Both the position numbers and the translations under genes were made by a program. The notes below the pieces were generated by a model, which did no database searches, was not told where the DNA came from, and saw only the letters and a list, made by a program, of their open reading frames with translations. 64,000 nt of DNA from Atopobium sp. (GTDB taxonomy: Bacteria; Actinomycetota; Coriobacteriia; Coriobacteriales; Atopobiaceae): assembly GCA_022732885.1 (NCBI GenBank), contig JAIJTS010000001.1, forward strand, positions 1 through 64,000, read 5' to 3'. Shown piece after piece: positions 32,288-42,000 of this stretch. Positions within the stretch are counted from its first letter, which is position 1. Each line of letters starts with the position of its first letter.

Positions 32288-33100
32288 ATGCGCATTACTT
32301 GCGACGTCCATACTCATAGTCTGTACTCAAGGCACGCCTATTCAACCGTTGAGGAGAACGTTCGTGCAGCTTCTGAGCGTGGATTTGAGCTGCTGGGAAT
32401 CACCGATCACTTCTCGTCCATGCTGTATGACCAGCAGACTATCAAAAACTTCCAATTCTTTATGAATACCGCCATTTGGCCAGAAACCTGGTACGGAGTG
32501 AGGCTACTTCACGGTGCTGAGGTTGATATTGTTGACCTTGAGGGCAATCTGTTCGCCTACGATATTACCTTTGACCAGGGAATTAATGGCGATAAACTCC
32601 GCCAGCCTCATATTCTTGGTGAGCATATCCTTGGTACCTGCGATTATGCTGTTGCCAGCATTCACAGCAAACAGTGGGCGGCCGGTGCCTCTCAGAAACA
32701 AATTACCCAGATGTATGTAAATGCGCTGGATAATCCACATGTGTTGATTCTTGGTCACCTTGGCCGCAGCGGTTTAGACTTTGATGTTCCGGCTCTTGTC
32801 AGAGAATGTCGTGATCGTGGCAAACTTATTGAAATGAACGAGGCTACGCACGACGAAGGTCAACGTGAAGTTGCTATTGAGCGTTGTCGTGTGATTGCAG
32901 AAACCTGCGCTGAGCTGGGATGTAAGATTTCCTTTGGCTCAGACGCTCATATTGCAACCCGCATTGCTGACGCGCATTCTGTTATCAAGCAGCTGGAAGA
33001 GATTGACTTCCCCGAGGAGCTTATGGCTTGTCGCGATGCCCAGACGTTTTTGGGCACTATCGCTGATGCTAAGATTCCAGCCTCTAAGCAGGGATATTAA
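32288..33100 (+). CDS. PHP-domain phosphatase/phosphoesterase
   Basis: 270 residues of the PHP metal-dependent hydrolase family, related to YcdX and histidinol phosphatase. Ligand motifs are visible: CDVHTHSLYS (residues 5-14), GITDHFS, HGAEVDI, AVASIHSKQW, ILGHLGRSG, and SFGSDAHIATR near the end. The trinuclear metal site appears complete. The substrate is unknown. AAAGGAGC precedes the ATG. Confidence 0.9.
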   Translation: MRITCDVHTHSLYSRHAYSTVEENVRAASERGFELLGITDHFSSMLYDQQTIKNFQFFMNTAIWPETWYGVRLLHGAEVDIVDLEGNLFAYDITFDQGINGDKLRQPHILGEHILGTCDYAVASIHSKQWAAGASQKQITQMYVNALDNPHVLILGHLGRSGLDFDVPALVRECRDRGKLIEMNEATHDEGQREVAIERCRVIAETCAELGCKISFGSDAHIATRIADAHSVIKQLEEIDFPEELMACRDAQTFLGTIADAKIPASKQGY

Positions 33101-33136
33101 GCTGAACAACTGCAGCTTCAATAACATTGCATACAG

Positions 33137-33165
33137 AAAAAGCCGCGTTTTCACGCGGCTTTGTT
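33137..33165 (+). terminator. Bidirectional terminator
   Basis: AAAAAGCCGCG and CGCGGCTTTG pair (33141-33147 with 33154-33160), with an A-run left and T-rich tail right. It serves the PHP gene and possibly the opposite aminotransferase. Confidence 0.85.
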
Positions 33166-33183
33166 GTTTGTGGTCAGACGGTT

Positions 33184-33207
33184 TTCTCGCCCGTTGGGTT
33201 TCTCGCC
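33184..33207 (-). repeat. Tandem direct pair of the GGCGAGAA motif
   Basis: Two copies in the same orientation, 33184-33191 and 33200-33207, 16 bp apart. The second extends to the 12-mer GGCGAGAAACCC. They lie between the terminator and the end of the aminotransferase gene. Confidence 0.8.
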
Positions 33208-33218
33208 TGTTGCAACAC

Positions 33219-34403
33219 TTATTTCATTGCAGCAAGAGTCTTTTCCCAGGCAGCAAGTGAGCCAACGCAGGTCTGGTATGCAACGCAGTAACTCACGCGC
33301 AGCCAGCCTGGGCAGCCGAACGAATCGGATGGAACAGGGAGCAGCTCAAACTGCTTAGCTACATCGCAGAATGCCTGAGCATCTCCACCAGGAGCACGAA
33401 CCCACAGGTAGAATGCGCCATCAGGCTGAATGTACTCGTAGCCAAGCTTGGCGAGGCCCTGAGTCAGAACTTCACGATTCTTTGCATAAGCCTCAACATC
33501 TGATGGCTCATCAACGCAGTCAATAATGACGCGCTGGAAAAGCGCTGGCGCACAAACAAAGCCCAGCAGTCGAGCAGCACCAGCACAAGCTGCGTAAATC
33601 TCCTTCTGATCTGGATTAGAAGCAGGTACCAGCACCCAACCAATACGCTCGCCAGGAAGCGAGAGAGACTTGGAGTAGGAATAGCACACAATGGTGCGCT
33701 CGTAGATATCGGGGACCCAAGGAACCTCAATGTCACCAAAAACGATCTCTCGATAAGGCTCATCAGAGATGACGTAAATGTCAGTACCCAGCTCAGCGGA
33801 GCATTTGCGGAGCATGTTGGCAAATGCATTCAGATTTTCCCTGGTGTACACAGCACCAACAGGGTTATTTGGAGAATTGATAATCACCGCGCGAGTCTTA
33901 GGCGTTAGAGCTGCGCAAACCGCGTCAACATCAATCTGGAAGGTTTTCTTATCGGCCAGAACTTCAACACAAGTTGCCTGAGCGTGATCAATCCACACGC
34001 GATACTCAGGGAAATAAGGCGCAATAACAATAACCTCTTCACCTGGTGAAACAATAGAATTGATTGCCAGTGAAACGGAAGCTGCGGCTCCACAAGTCAA
34101 GATAAGATCGTTGGCTTGAGCTGCGTGGTCTCCAAAACGGCGGCGCAATGACGCAGCAATTGCCTCTCTAGCTTGAGGGATGCCAATTGCAGGCGTATAG
34201 CTGTGAACCTGCTGAGGAGGAAGCTGCATTGCAGCCTCAATAGAAGTGCGAACAACCTCAGGAGCAGGTACAGAAGGGTTGCCAATTGAGAAATCAAACA
34301 CGTTCTGAGCGCCAATTTCAGCGCGACGCTGTGCAGCGTAACCTGCAATCTCGCGAATTGCAGACTTTTCCGCTCCATACGCAAGACTTTTTTGGTTAAC
34401 CAT
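33219..34403 (-). CDS. Pyridoxal phosphate-dependent aminotransferase (class I/II)
   Basis: 394 residues, fold type I. FDFSIGNPSVPAPE, YTPAIGIPQAREAIAASLRRRFG, AVIINSPNNPVGAVYTRENL, YVISDEPYREIVFG and YSYSKSLSLPGERIGWVLVPA, in which the K of SKS is the Schiff-base lysine. RVSYCVAY contains the carboxylate-binding arginine. This is the aspartate/aromatic aminotransferase group; the exact substrate is not decidable. Ribosome site AAAGG, about ten bases before the ATG. Confidence 0.93.
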   Translation of the reverse strand: MVNQKSLAYGAEKSAIREIAGYAAQRRAEIGAQNVFDFSIGNPSVPAPEVVRTSIEAAMQLPPQQVHSYTPAIGIPQAREAIAASLRRRFGDHAAQANDLILTCGAAASVSLAINSIVSPGEEVIVIAPYFPEYRVWIDHAQATCVEVLADKKTFQIDVDAVCAALTPKTRAVIINSPNNPVGAVYTRENLNAFANMLRKCSAELGTDIYVISDEPYREIVFGDIEVPWVPDIYERTIVCYSYSKSLSLPGERIGWVLVPASNPDQKEIYAACAGAARLLGFVCAPALFQRVIIDCVDEPSDVEAYAKNREVLTQGLAKLGYEYIQPDGAFYLWVRAPGGDAQAFCDVAKQFELLPVPSDSFGCPGWLRVSYCVAYQTCVGSLAAWEKTLAAMK

Positions 34404-34469
34404 GGTTTCTCAATCCTTTCAAAGCCTCTGTGGTTTCTAAACATTTAACAGGTACTTGTGAGCTTTAGA

Positions 34470-35018
34470 TTATTCGTAAACAGAAGGCTTTAACACGCCA
34501 ACATAAGGCAAATTGCGGTAGCGCTCAGCATAGTCAAGGCCGTAACCAACAACAAACTTGTCAGGTACATGCGTGCCAACGTAGCGAGGATCAATAGCAG
34601 GACGCTTACCCTCAATATCCTTGACCAGGAAGGCAGCAATCTCAATAGACGCGGGGTTACGAGACTTGAGCATACGCACCAGATAAGAGAGAGTTAAGCC
34701 AGAATCCAGGACGTCCTCAACAATAATGACGTGACGGCCTTCAATCTTAGTATCAAGATCTTTTACAATGCGCACAACGCCAGAACTCTTTACGCCGTCA
34801 CCGTAGCTGGAAACAGCCATAAAATCAATGGAAAGCGGGCATTCAATGGCGCGCATAACGTCAGCCATAAACACAACGGCTCCGCGAAGAACAGCAATTA
34901 CCAGGGGGTTTTTATCCGCGTAGTCACGCGTAATCTCTGCACCCACCTTCTTGACAATGTCCTTAATGTCCTGCTCGTCAAGAAGAATCTCCTGAATATC
35001 GGGGTGAAGCTCCGCCAT
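34470..35018 (-). CDS. hpt: Hypoxanthine phosphoribosyltransferase
   Basis: 182 residues. Purine salvage: hypoxanthine or guanine plus PRPP to nucleotide. The PRPP loop is VIIVEDVLDSGLTLSYL. Other family blocks are PLVIAVLRGAVVFMADVMRAI, IDFMAVSSYGDG and KFVVGYGLDYAERYRNLPYVGVL. It starts in the stop codon of tilS (TAATG), the usual tilS-hpt coupling. Confidence 0.96.
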   Translation of the reverse strand: MAELHPDIQEILLDEQDIKDIVKKVGAEITRDYADKNPLVIAVLRGAVVFMADVMRAIECPLSIDFMAVSSYGDGVKSSGVVRIVKDLDTKIEGRHVIIVEDVLDSGLTLSYLVRMLKSRNPASIEIAAFLVKDIEGKRPAIDPRYVGTHVPDKFVVGYGLDYAERYRNLPYVGVLKPSVYE

Positions 35019-36751
35019 TACTGGCTCCTCTCAAATGGCTTGTGTCCAGAATAGATGTTCAATTCTAGCAGCTGTTTTGTATCTTGCGTACATTTTACTC
35101 GTTCATCGGGACGAATTCCTGCAACCCACACTACATGCCCACGAATATTTGTACGCACAATAGGCATCATACTCCTGGATTCAACGGGAACGCCCGCCTC
35201 GCCCAGCAGGTCAGAGATCTTTTTTGACTGCCCATGCATGCCCAGGGGCTGCATGGTATCCCCTGCTTCAGGCCCTGAAACCCACAGGCTGCCGCCATGA
35301 ACTGAATCTACCCCACAGGCGCGTGCGTCGAGAAGAACCGATTCTCCTAACCATTCCTGGCTATGTGCGGTTGCATAGGACACGACGTCAAAGCCGTGCT
35401 CCACAGGAAGAATGCGCGCCGAAAGCACTCGGCCGTCTGCCAGCTCCAACGTTCCCGGAACCGCAAGGTGCTCGCCAAACGTTGCTGCAGCGTGCGGCGT
35501 AGCTGCAGGTTCGCCGTTGGTCGCGGCCACAACGCCCGCGCCGCCCGCCGTGCCCGCGCCAACTGTGCCGCCCGCTGTGCCCGAGCCAGCCACACCCGCA
35601 CTCGCACTTCTCGCCGCGTCCGCGTTCCTCGCGGCACCTGCGCTTCTCGCCGCATCCGCACTCCTTGCGGCACCCGTAAACGAGAACGTCACGATGCCCA
35701 GACGAACGCGCGCCTCAAGGTTTTGCGGCAGGTTAGCCACGCCAACTCCCGCAGCAACTGCTTTGAGCACGTCGTCTACGTGCCTAAACTCCAACCAAGC
35801 CTCAGGAATCAGCTGTCTGGCAACAATCCTCACCACGCGACGAGCAATCACCACGTCGGTAGAACTTAGCTTCAATGCGTCAACTACCAGCGAAGACTTG
35901 CTCTTACGCAGCGTGATCTGCCTCAACTTACGAGCGGCCTTCGTCTCAAGATAGTTGTCTTCGTCGGTCATCAAATCTGCAATTTTGCATACCGATTGCA
36001 CCAACAACGGGTTTCTCGCCTTAAGGAGCGGAAGCACGTTATGGCGCATATACGCACGTAGATAGTGGGTGTCAGTGTTAGTGGCGTCCTCGTGCCAGTC
36101 CAGGCCGCGAGCCTTCAGCCAGTCTTTGAGCTGGTCATGCGTGTAGTCAAGCAGCGGACGATAAATCAGCCCACGATGTCTGGGAATTGACGCCAGGCCG
36201 CTCATTCCGGACCCGCGCATCACATTCATCATGAACGTCTCCGCGCGATCGTCTGCCGTATGCGCCGTCAAAATCTTTGCCTTCTGTCGAGAAACCCCCT
36301 GCTTATCACAAAGTTTTTGAGCAAGCTCTCGCGCAGCGTCATACCGCACCTGACGACCAACTTCTTCCACGTTGCCGTCACGCTCCTGCGCGCGTTTTGC
36401 CACGTCCACGCGCAGCACGGTGCAAGAAATACCCAATGAGTTGCAAGTCTCTTGGACAAAGTGCTGGTCGGCATCAGCGTCTGCTCCGCGCAACAAATGG
36501 TTTACGTGCAGTACATGCAAACGCTCTTGTGCAACACTTACAAGACCTGCGCCATCACCAAGATCAAGCGGCTGTGTAACTGCCATGTGGAGCAGTGCCA
36601 TCGAGTCAGCTCCACCCGAGACCATCAGAATGACGGGCGCCTCCGCCTGGCCTCGGTGCTTGTCCTCTACCTGACCTAGGCGCAAGTCTTCTGCCTGGCC
36701 TTTTGCAGCAAGAGCGTTCTTTTTATTGAAGTATGTGTGTACGGATGGCAC
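35018..36751 (-). CDS. tilS: tRNA(Ile)-lysidine synthase with Ala-rich insertion
   Basis: 577 residues. Attaches lysine to C34 of tRNA-Ile(CAU). PP-loop ILMVSGGADSMALLHMA, HVNHLLRGADADAD, KILTAHTADDRAETFMMNVMRGSGMSGLASIP and YRPLLDYTHDQLKDWL are all present. A tandem Ala/Arg/Ser-rich stretch (GAARSADAARSAGAARNADAARSASAG) and a Gly/Ala/Thr-rich run separate the catalytic part from the C-terminal domain, making the protein longer than the usual 430-480. The repeat is also visible in the DNA as imperfect units near 35550-35690 and carries two copies of the TTCTCGCC octamer. Coupled to hpt. Confidence 0.93.
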   Translation of the reverse strand: MPSVHTYFNKKNALAAKGQAEDLRLGQVEDKHRGQAEAPVILMVSGGADSMALLHMAVTQPLDLGDGAGLVSVAQERLHVLHVNHLLRGADADADQHFVQETCNSLGISCTVLRVDVAKRAQERDGNVEEVGRQVRYDAARELAQKLCDKQGVSRQKAKILTAHTADDRAETFMMNVMRGSGMSGLASIPRHRGLIYRPLLDYTHDQLKDWLKARGLDWHEDATNTDTHYLRAYMRHNVLPLLKARNPLLVQSVCKIADLMTDEDNYLETKAARKLRQITLRKSKSSLVVDALKLSSTDVVIARRVVRIVARQLIPEAWLEFRHVDDVLKAVAAGVGVANLPQNLEARVRLGIVTFSFTGAARSADAARSAGAARNADAARSASAGVAGSGTAGGTVGAGTAGGAGVVAATNGEPAATPHAAATFGEHLAVPGTLELADGRVLSARILPVEHGFDVVSYATAHSQEWLGESVLLDARACGVDSVHGGSLWVSGPEAGDTMQPLGMHGQSKKISDLLGEAGVPVESRSMMPIVRTNIRGHVVWVAGIRPDERVKCTQDTKQLLELNIYSGHKPFERSQ

Positions 36752-36820
36752 TTAGCACCAATTTCTGTCCGGTGTGTTTGTTACAGTTATACCCGAAAGT
36801 TACTCAGTAGAAAGAAATTC

Positions 36821-37660
36821 ATGAATCCCACGTTTCGCCTACATATTCTTGCCAGCGGATCAAAAGGCAACTGCAGCCTGCTAGAAACGCCTGACAGTCT
36901 CATTATGATTGATTGCGGAATCTCTAGAGCAGAGATTCAGCGCAGGTCTAAAGAGCTGAACGTTAACCTAGCTACGCTTATAGCTATTTTTATTACGCAT
37001 GAGCACACAGACCACGTTGCAGGGCTTCCTGTAATCAGTAGAACGTTCGATGTTCCTGTGTTTGCCACACCAGGAACTGCCGCTGCGCTTTCAAAAAAGT
37101 CTTGTTCAAGTGTCACATTTACGCTTGTAGAGCAGACTGGCTCTGTTCATATTGACGCCGCACCGGACGTTGAAGTAAGCACGTTTCCAACCTCACACGA
37201 TGTTTGCGAGCCCATGGGCATGCGCTTTGATTTTCTCGCAGGTCCTGATAGGCGCATCGTAGACTCCGTGGGCTACTGCACCGATACGGGTATCCTTACA
37301 CCAAAAGCTTTTGAGTGCCTTTCTGACGTACGCATTCTTGCCATCGAGTCCAACCATGACACAAACATGCTGCTCACGGGACCCTATCCGTACGTACTCA
37401 AACAACGCGTCCACGGAGACTCCGGCCACCTGTCAAACGAGTACACCGCGCAGGCGTTGCCGCAGCTAGTTGGACCTAATACGCGCCGCGTAGTTGGCAT
37501 GCATCTCTCTCACGAGAATAACCGTCCAAGCGTTGCGGTAAGAACGCTTGCAGAGGCAGTGGGCGCACAACCGCTCAACGATGCGTTTACCGAGGCGCAG
37601 ACTCATGACGGCTCTCTTACTATTTGTGTGGCCAGCCAAAATTGGCCAATGTCGTTCTAA
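36821..37660 (+). CDS. MBL-fold metallohydrolase (WalJ/YycJ-like)
   Basis: 279 residues. LHILASGSKGNCSLLETPDSLIMIDCGIS opens the metallo-beta-lactamase fold, IFITHEHTDHVAGLPVISR is the HxHxDH zinc site, and VGMHLSHENNRPSVAV is the later histidine. This matches the YycJ/WalJ group, thought to act as a DNA exonuclease in repair. I chose the ATG at 36821, with AGAAAGAA upstream, rather than the open frame starting at 36737. Divergent from tilS. Confidence 0.9.
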   Translation: MNPTFRLHILASGSKGNCSLLETPDSLIMIDCGISRAEIQRRSKELNVNLATLIAIFITHEHTDHVAGLPVISRTFDVPVFATPGTAAALSKKSCSSVTFTLVEQTGSVHIDAAPDVEVSTFPTSHDVCEPMGMRFDFLAGPDRRIVDSVGYCTDTGILTPKAFECLSDVRILAIESNHDTNMLLTGPYPYVLKQRVHGDSGHLSNEYTAQALPQLVGPNTRRVVGMHLSHENNRPSVAVRTLAEAVGAQPLNDAFTEAQTHDGSLTICVASQNWPMSF

Positions 37661-37685
37661 CTGCACACCTCAAGTCTCAAGACAA

Positions 37686-37730
37686 CAAAAAAGCGAGAAA
37701 ATCTAAGCAACTTTAGATTTTCTCGCGCTT
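37686..37730 (-). terminator. Terminator of hsp20
   Basis: GCGAGAAAATCTAA pairs with TTAGATTTTCTCGC (14 bp), with a T-run on the minus strand. The stem base is one mismatch from the window-wide octamer GGCGAGAA. Confidence 0.85.
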
Positions 37731-37810
37731 GATAACACCTGGTAATCGCGCCATGCGTTAATGATGTGATTACACATCAACTGGAACTACGTATGTAACA
37801 CCATACGCAA

Positions 37811-38245
37811 TTAGTCAATGGCAATCTTTGTAACGCTAGCCTGCTGAGTCTGCTTTGGAACCGTAACGGTCAAGATGCCTCCGTCAAGCTTTGCAGAAAG
37901 ACCTTCTCGAGCTGCGTCCTTCAGATAAACACCACGAGTTGCTTTCCACTCAGAGGACTCTTTATGCAGGTAGTTCTTAGCCTTCTGCTCCTCAGATTCC
38001 TTACGAGCAGCGGTAATTGAAAGCCTACCCTCATTGAGCTCAACATCAATGTCCTCTTTAGAGACACCAGGAAGCTCAGCTGTTATCACGTAAGACTGGT
38101 CTGCATCCTCAACGTTCATAATAAATGCATCAGATGATACGGAAGAAAGCGCAGAATAAGGCGAATCAAAGAAAGAATCCAACGATCCAAAAGGCCAAGC
38201 GCTTAGATTCCTTGCGATACGATCATAGGGAACTACATTTTTCAT
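37811..38245 (-). CDS. Small heat-shock protein Hsp20
   Basis: 144 residues. Alpha-crystallin domain: VEDADQSYVITAELPGVSKEDIDVELNEGRLSITAAR, then LDGGILTVTVPKQ, the conserved G-x-L motif. It holds unfolding proteins for DnaK/ClpB. ATG 38245 is preceded by AAAGGAG at nine bases; a longer frame to 38284 lacks a ribosome site. A perfect HAIR-type inverted repeat lies about 100 bases upstream, which links it to HspR. Confidence 0.95.
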   Translation of the reverse strand: MKNVVPYDRIARNLSAWPFGSLDSFFDSPYSALSSVSSDAFIMNVEDADQSYVITAELPGVSKEDIDVELNEGRLSITAARKESEEQKAKNYLHKESSEWKATRGVYLKDAAREGLSAKLDGGILTVTVPKQTQQASVTKIAID

Positions 38246-38345
38246 AGTAACCACTCCTTTACTGGTAGATGCCTGTATTGGCATTTCATTGTTCGTAATT
38301 TGTTGTACCCTACTATCGTAAATTTATACAAAAATTTTTAGACTT

Positions 38346-38366
38346 TCTAAGTCTTTATGACTTAGA
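38346..38366 (-). promoter_or_regulatory. HAIR-type operator upstream of hsp20
   Basis: TCTAAGT-N7-ACTTAGA, a perfect 7-bp inverted repeat with a seven-base spacer. The published HspR box is CTTGAGT-N7-ACTCAAG, so spacing and architecture match but the half-sites differ. Confidence 0.65.
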
Positions 38367-38486
38367 TTAACCAGCCATTTTATATATACAAATAGAGAAA
38401 AGAGTTGTCGCACAATCAAAAAGTATGCACAGAGACAAAAGCTGCGGTATTATTACACTAATGAGACTACGACAAAAGGGGCTATC

Positions 38487-39059
38487 GTGGATACCTCAAG
38501 TGACGTTCAAAATAACCCTTCTTCAGACAATCAGGAGACTGTCTCCCATCTAGATCAGTCTGGATCATTAGAACAAACTTCAGCTAATGTTAGCTCACAC
38601 TCTCATTTTGCCGGTCAACACGTATCTGTTAGCCAAGCTACTGTTTCTGAAACAGAAAACTCTCAAGCTCAGGCTACACCAGCATCTCAATCACCAAAAC
38701 AACCTTACGTTCACCAGCGTCGAGCTCACAAAACCGTAGAACCTATTAGCGATTTTTCTCGTCCTGATGAAGAGGAAGTTTCCACCTTACATGATTCCAG
38801 CTTTACCTTGGGCAAAAGTGGCCGCGGTAGTAGAAACTGGAAAAAAGCTAATGGAGAAATAGCCCAGCTTAGAAAAGACCTTCATTACGGTCAATATTTG
38901 CAAGTTCCTAAGGGACAACGTGATATTTTTGCAAAGAAAGAACGCAGGTCAAATGCTGGCTCTCTTATTGCTGCAGTGATTGTTTTAATCATCATAGCTG
39001 TTGTAATTTATTTCTTATGGACTTGGATGTCCACTAACTGGGGCGTCGCTATTAGATAA
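38487..39059 (+). CDS. Tail-anchored-like membrane protein of unknown function
   Basis: 190 residues, not recognised. About 155 residues of Ser/Gln/Thr-rich, probably disordered sequence lead to a short basic stretch (KKERRSNAG) and one C-terminal membrane helix (SLIAAVIVLIIIAVVIYFLWTW). The soluble part should be cytoplasmic by the positive-inside rule. Start GTG 38487 with AAGGGG upstream. Convergent with the beta-galactosidase gene and divergent from hsp20. Confidence 0.7.
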   Translation: MDTSSDVQNNPSSDNQETVSHLDQSGSLEQTSANVSSHSHFAGQHVSVSQATVSETENSQAQATPASQSPKQPYVHQRRAHKTVEPISDFSRPDEEEVSTLHDSSFTLGKSGRGSRNWKKANGEIAQLRKDLHYGQYLQVPKGQRDIFAKKERRSNAGSLIAAVIVLIIIAVVIYFLWTWMSTNWGVAIR

Positions 39060-39095
39060 ATTCTTATATCTTGCCTCATAGATTGCATAGTGCTC

Positions 39096-42000
39096 TTAGG
39101 CTTTTACCGTAAGAATAAAGGCATCTCTTGCAGTGTGGTCTTCAGACTCAAGCAAAAGCTTAATTTTGTTGTGGTATGGCGGCAATACGGTTAAGGAAGA
39201 ATTCTCTTTAGTAATTGCTTCTACTGTGGCCAAACGCTCGGGTATAGCGTATGTTTTCTCCTTAATTGCCTTTTGATCTATGCTCTTACCATTAACCACC
39301 AAAGACGCCAACTGCGTAGTGCTATAAGAAGTATAAGAGCCACTAATGCTCAATAGCTCTATTTGAGCAACGCCAATATACTCGCCAAATTTTGTGAGAA
39401 CTTCACTTTGCTCTTTAAAAGAAATACGCACATATGTTGCAGCTACAGGACTAAAGTCGTAGGTATAGACAATAGTTTTTTGAGAAACTGGAGCTGTGGT
39501 TTCTTGAACATCAACCGCGATCCAATCTCTACCATTTTCTGAAATCTCTAGTGCAATTGTCCCTGGTTTAGGCACCCTTATTTCATCTGAGCCTGCAAAG
39601 AAATGAATTTTTGCATATCCAAAACGTTGCTGCGTAGCATATGCATACGTGATTGATGAAAGCTCGTGTTGTTTCTGCTGTTGCCTGTATGAAAGACGGT
39701 AAGCAATATCGTCTTTTTGATCTTGAGTTTCTTTTGTATCTGAACCGTCATGCCCCACTTCTTCAAAACCGTGTAATGAAACACTTGCACTTGAAGCTAT
39801 GTCTTGACCAAGCATGAGCTGTTCTTGTTGTATGCGAATGCTAGCAGTAACCAACAAATGAGAACCAAATACATTTGCCCTACCAGTTATAACAACCGTT
39901 CCCTCATGGTCAAAAGCATCTTTAGGAGCAGCGTCCCAAGTAACTGGAAGAAGGGTCTGTAATATGGTTCCATCAGCTTGAATTACAGGACGCGCGTCTG
40001 GAAGCTGGGGTTTTTGTCCAACAGGAGTGGTAGCTGAATAATTTAATAAAGCAACAATATTGTTAAGCACAACAACAACTACTGAGATACGGGTCCCTGC
40101 AACGTCTCCATAAATAACAAATGTTCCTGCAGAATTGCACTTCTCGACATCAAAATCATCCCAGATAACTTCCTCGTCTTTTATGGTGCCATCGCTATAA
40201 CAAACCTTAACCCACTGGGGCAAGACTACTGAACTTCCCAATTTGACATACAAAAAGCGAGAATAAAGAAGACTTTTTACCTCTTTTTGGCAAGTTTTCT
40301 TTCTATCAACTGCAGAAACGGGAATGGTTACTAAAGCTGATTCCAGACCCTCGGATGAAATGCGTATATCAACTTTGCCTGGAACTTCGGCAGCCTGGAC
40401 TATACCTACCAGCTGACCCGAAAACGCATTTCTATTGTTGTCTTGATATGATTGATGGTCTGGAGAGCTTCCATTATCCAAACCAACCAATCTGCCAGCT
40501 CCAGAAACCTCAAAAGTTACCTTATTGTCTGCATCTGGTACTTGATTGCCGTCTTTATCAACAATATCAACGGTCACGTATAACAAATCAGAGCCATTTG
40601 CACTCAGCGTTTCTCGATTAGGAGAAGCAATAAGCTTGTTGGGGTTTCCAGTGGTAATGAGTGTCTGACGACCCTCCCAGCTTGAAGTATCAACTACATT
40701 TCCTGCTTCATCGTAAGCTTCAGCCGAAATGACTCCTTCAGCATAAGGTACTTTCCAAGTTAAATATAAATTTTTGGACTCATCATTGCTTTTATCAGGA
40801 CCTTCATAAATCTTATATGAAAAGCCATTTATAGAAGTGCTTTTAGTAGTAAATGACTTTAATCCTAAGTCTTTTCTTTCTGTTGACCCCTTTTGCGTAA
40901 AATACAATCTCACGGCTTGTGCATCTGTATAAACTACAACATCAACCGTGCCGTCAGGATTTTTATAAATTACATTTTTGTTCCACGCAGGAAGAAGATG
41001 CAAGGTGTGAACAGAATCATTCCATTGACTTTGGTAAAAATAATACGAATCCTTGGGTAATCCAGCAGTATCAACAATGCCAAAATACGAATTCTTTGGA
41101 GAAGGCCATCTACCTTTTGCTCCTGAATCAACGCCATTCCATGGCGTTGGCTCTCCTAGGTAATCAAAGCCCGTCCAAACAAACTCACCAGCAATAAAAT
41201 CTCTTATTAAAACGTCGTACCAGGCTTGAGAGGCATAGTGGCCCCAATCAACACAAGAGTAATCATAAGCCGACAACTGTTGAGAAGCATCGTCTACACC
41301 ATATGTATGGTAGATACCTCGACTATTAACTGAAGAAGCGGTTTCAGAGCCAATGAGCTTCCAATCTGGATGCAGGTTGTGAAGCCAATCATATATAGCG
41401 CCCCCTGCATAATTCAGGCCCACAAGACCGTTTGCATCTGCTATAGCTTGAGGATTAAGTTCACTTGAACAAAGTCTCAGTTGATTGTCGGCTGTAGTAA
41501 TTGGCCTAGATTGATCAGCTGCTTTTGCCCACGCAATAAGGTCAGCTTGTACTTGTGGCAAATGAGAAATTCCTAGAGTTCCTTCTGTCATTTCATTGCC
41601 AAGAGACCACATCACAATAGAAGGCGCATTGTAATCTCGATTAATGCTTGATTCCAAATCAAATTGCGCCCAAGTCTTGCTACTCTTTGCGCCAATTAAC
41701 TCCGATTCACCCATTTCTTTAGAGAAAAATCGGGCGTAATCATTGCTATTACCATTCTTATGAGATGTCCATCCATCAAAAAACTCATAATCAAGCAACA
41801 TTCCCTGTGTGTTGCATGCTGCAACAAGCTCTTTACACGGGGTATTATGAGAAGTTCGAATTGCGTTGACGCCCATTTGCTTTAGAATCTGAATCTGGCG
41901 ATTTATTGCATCTGCATAAGAGACTGAACCCAACGCTCCTTGATCTTGATGCAGGCACACACCTTTAATTTTGATGCGTTTACCGTTAAGCGAAAAACCT

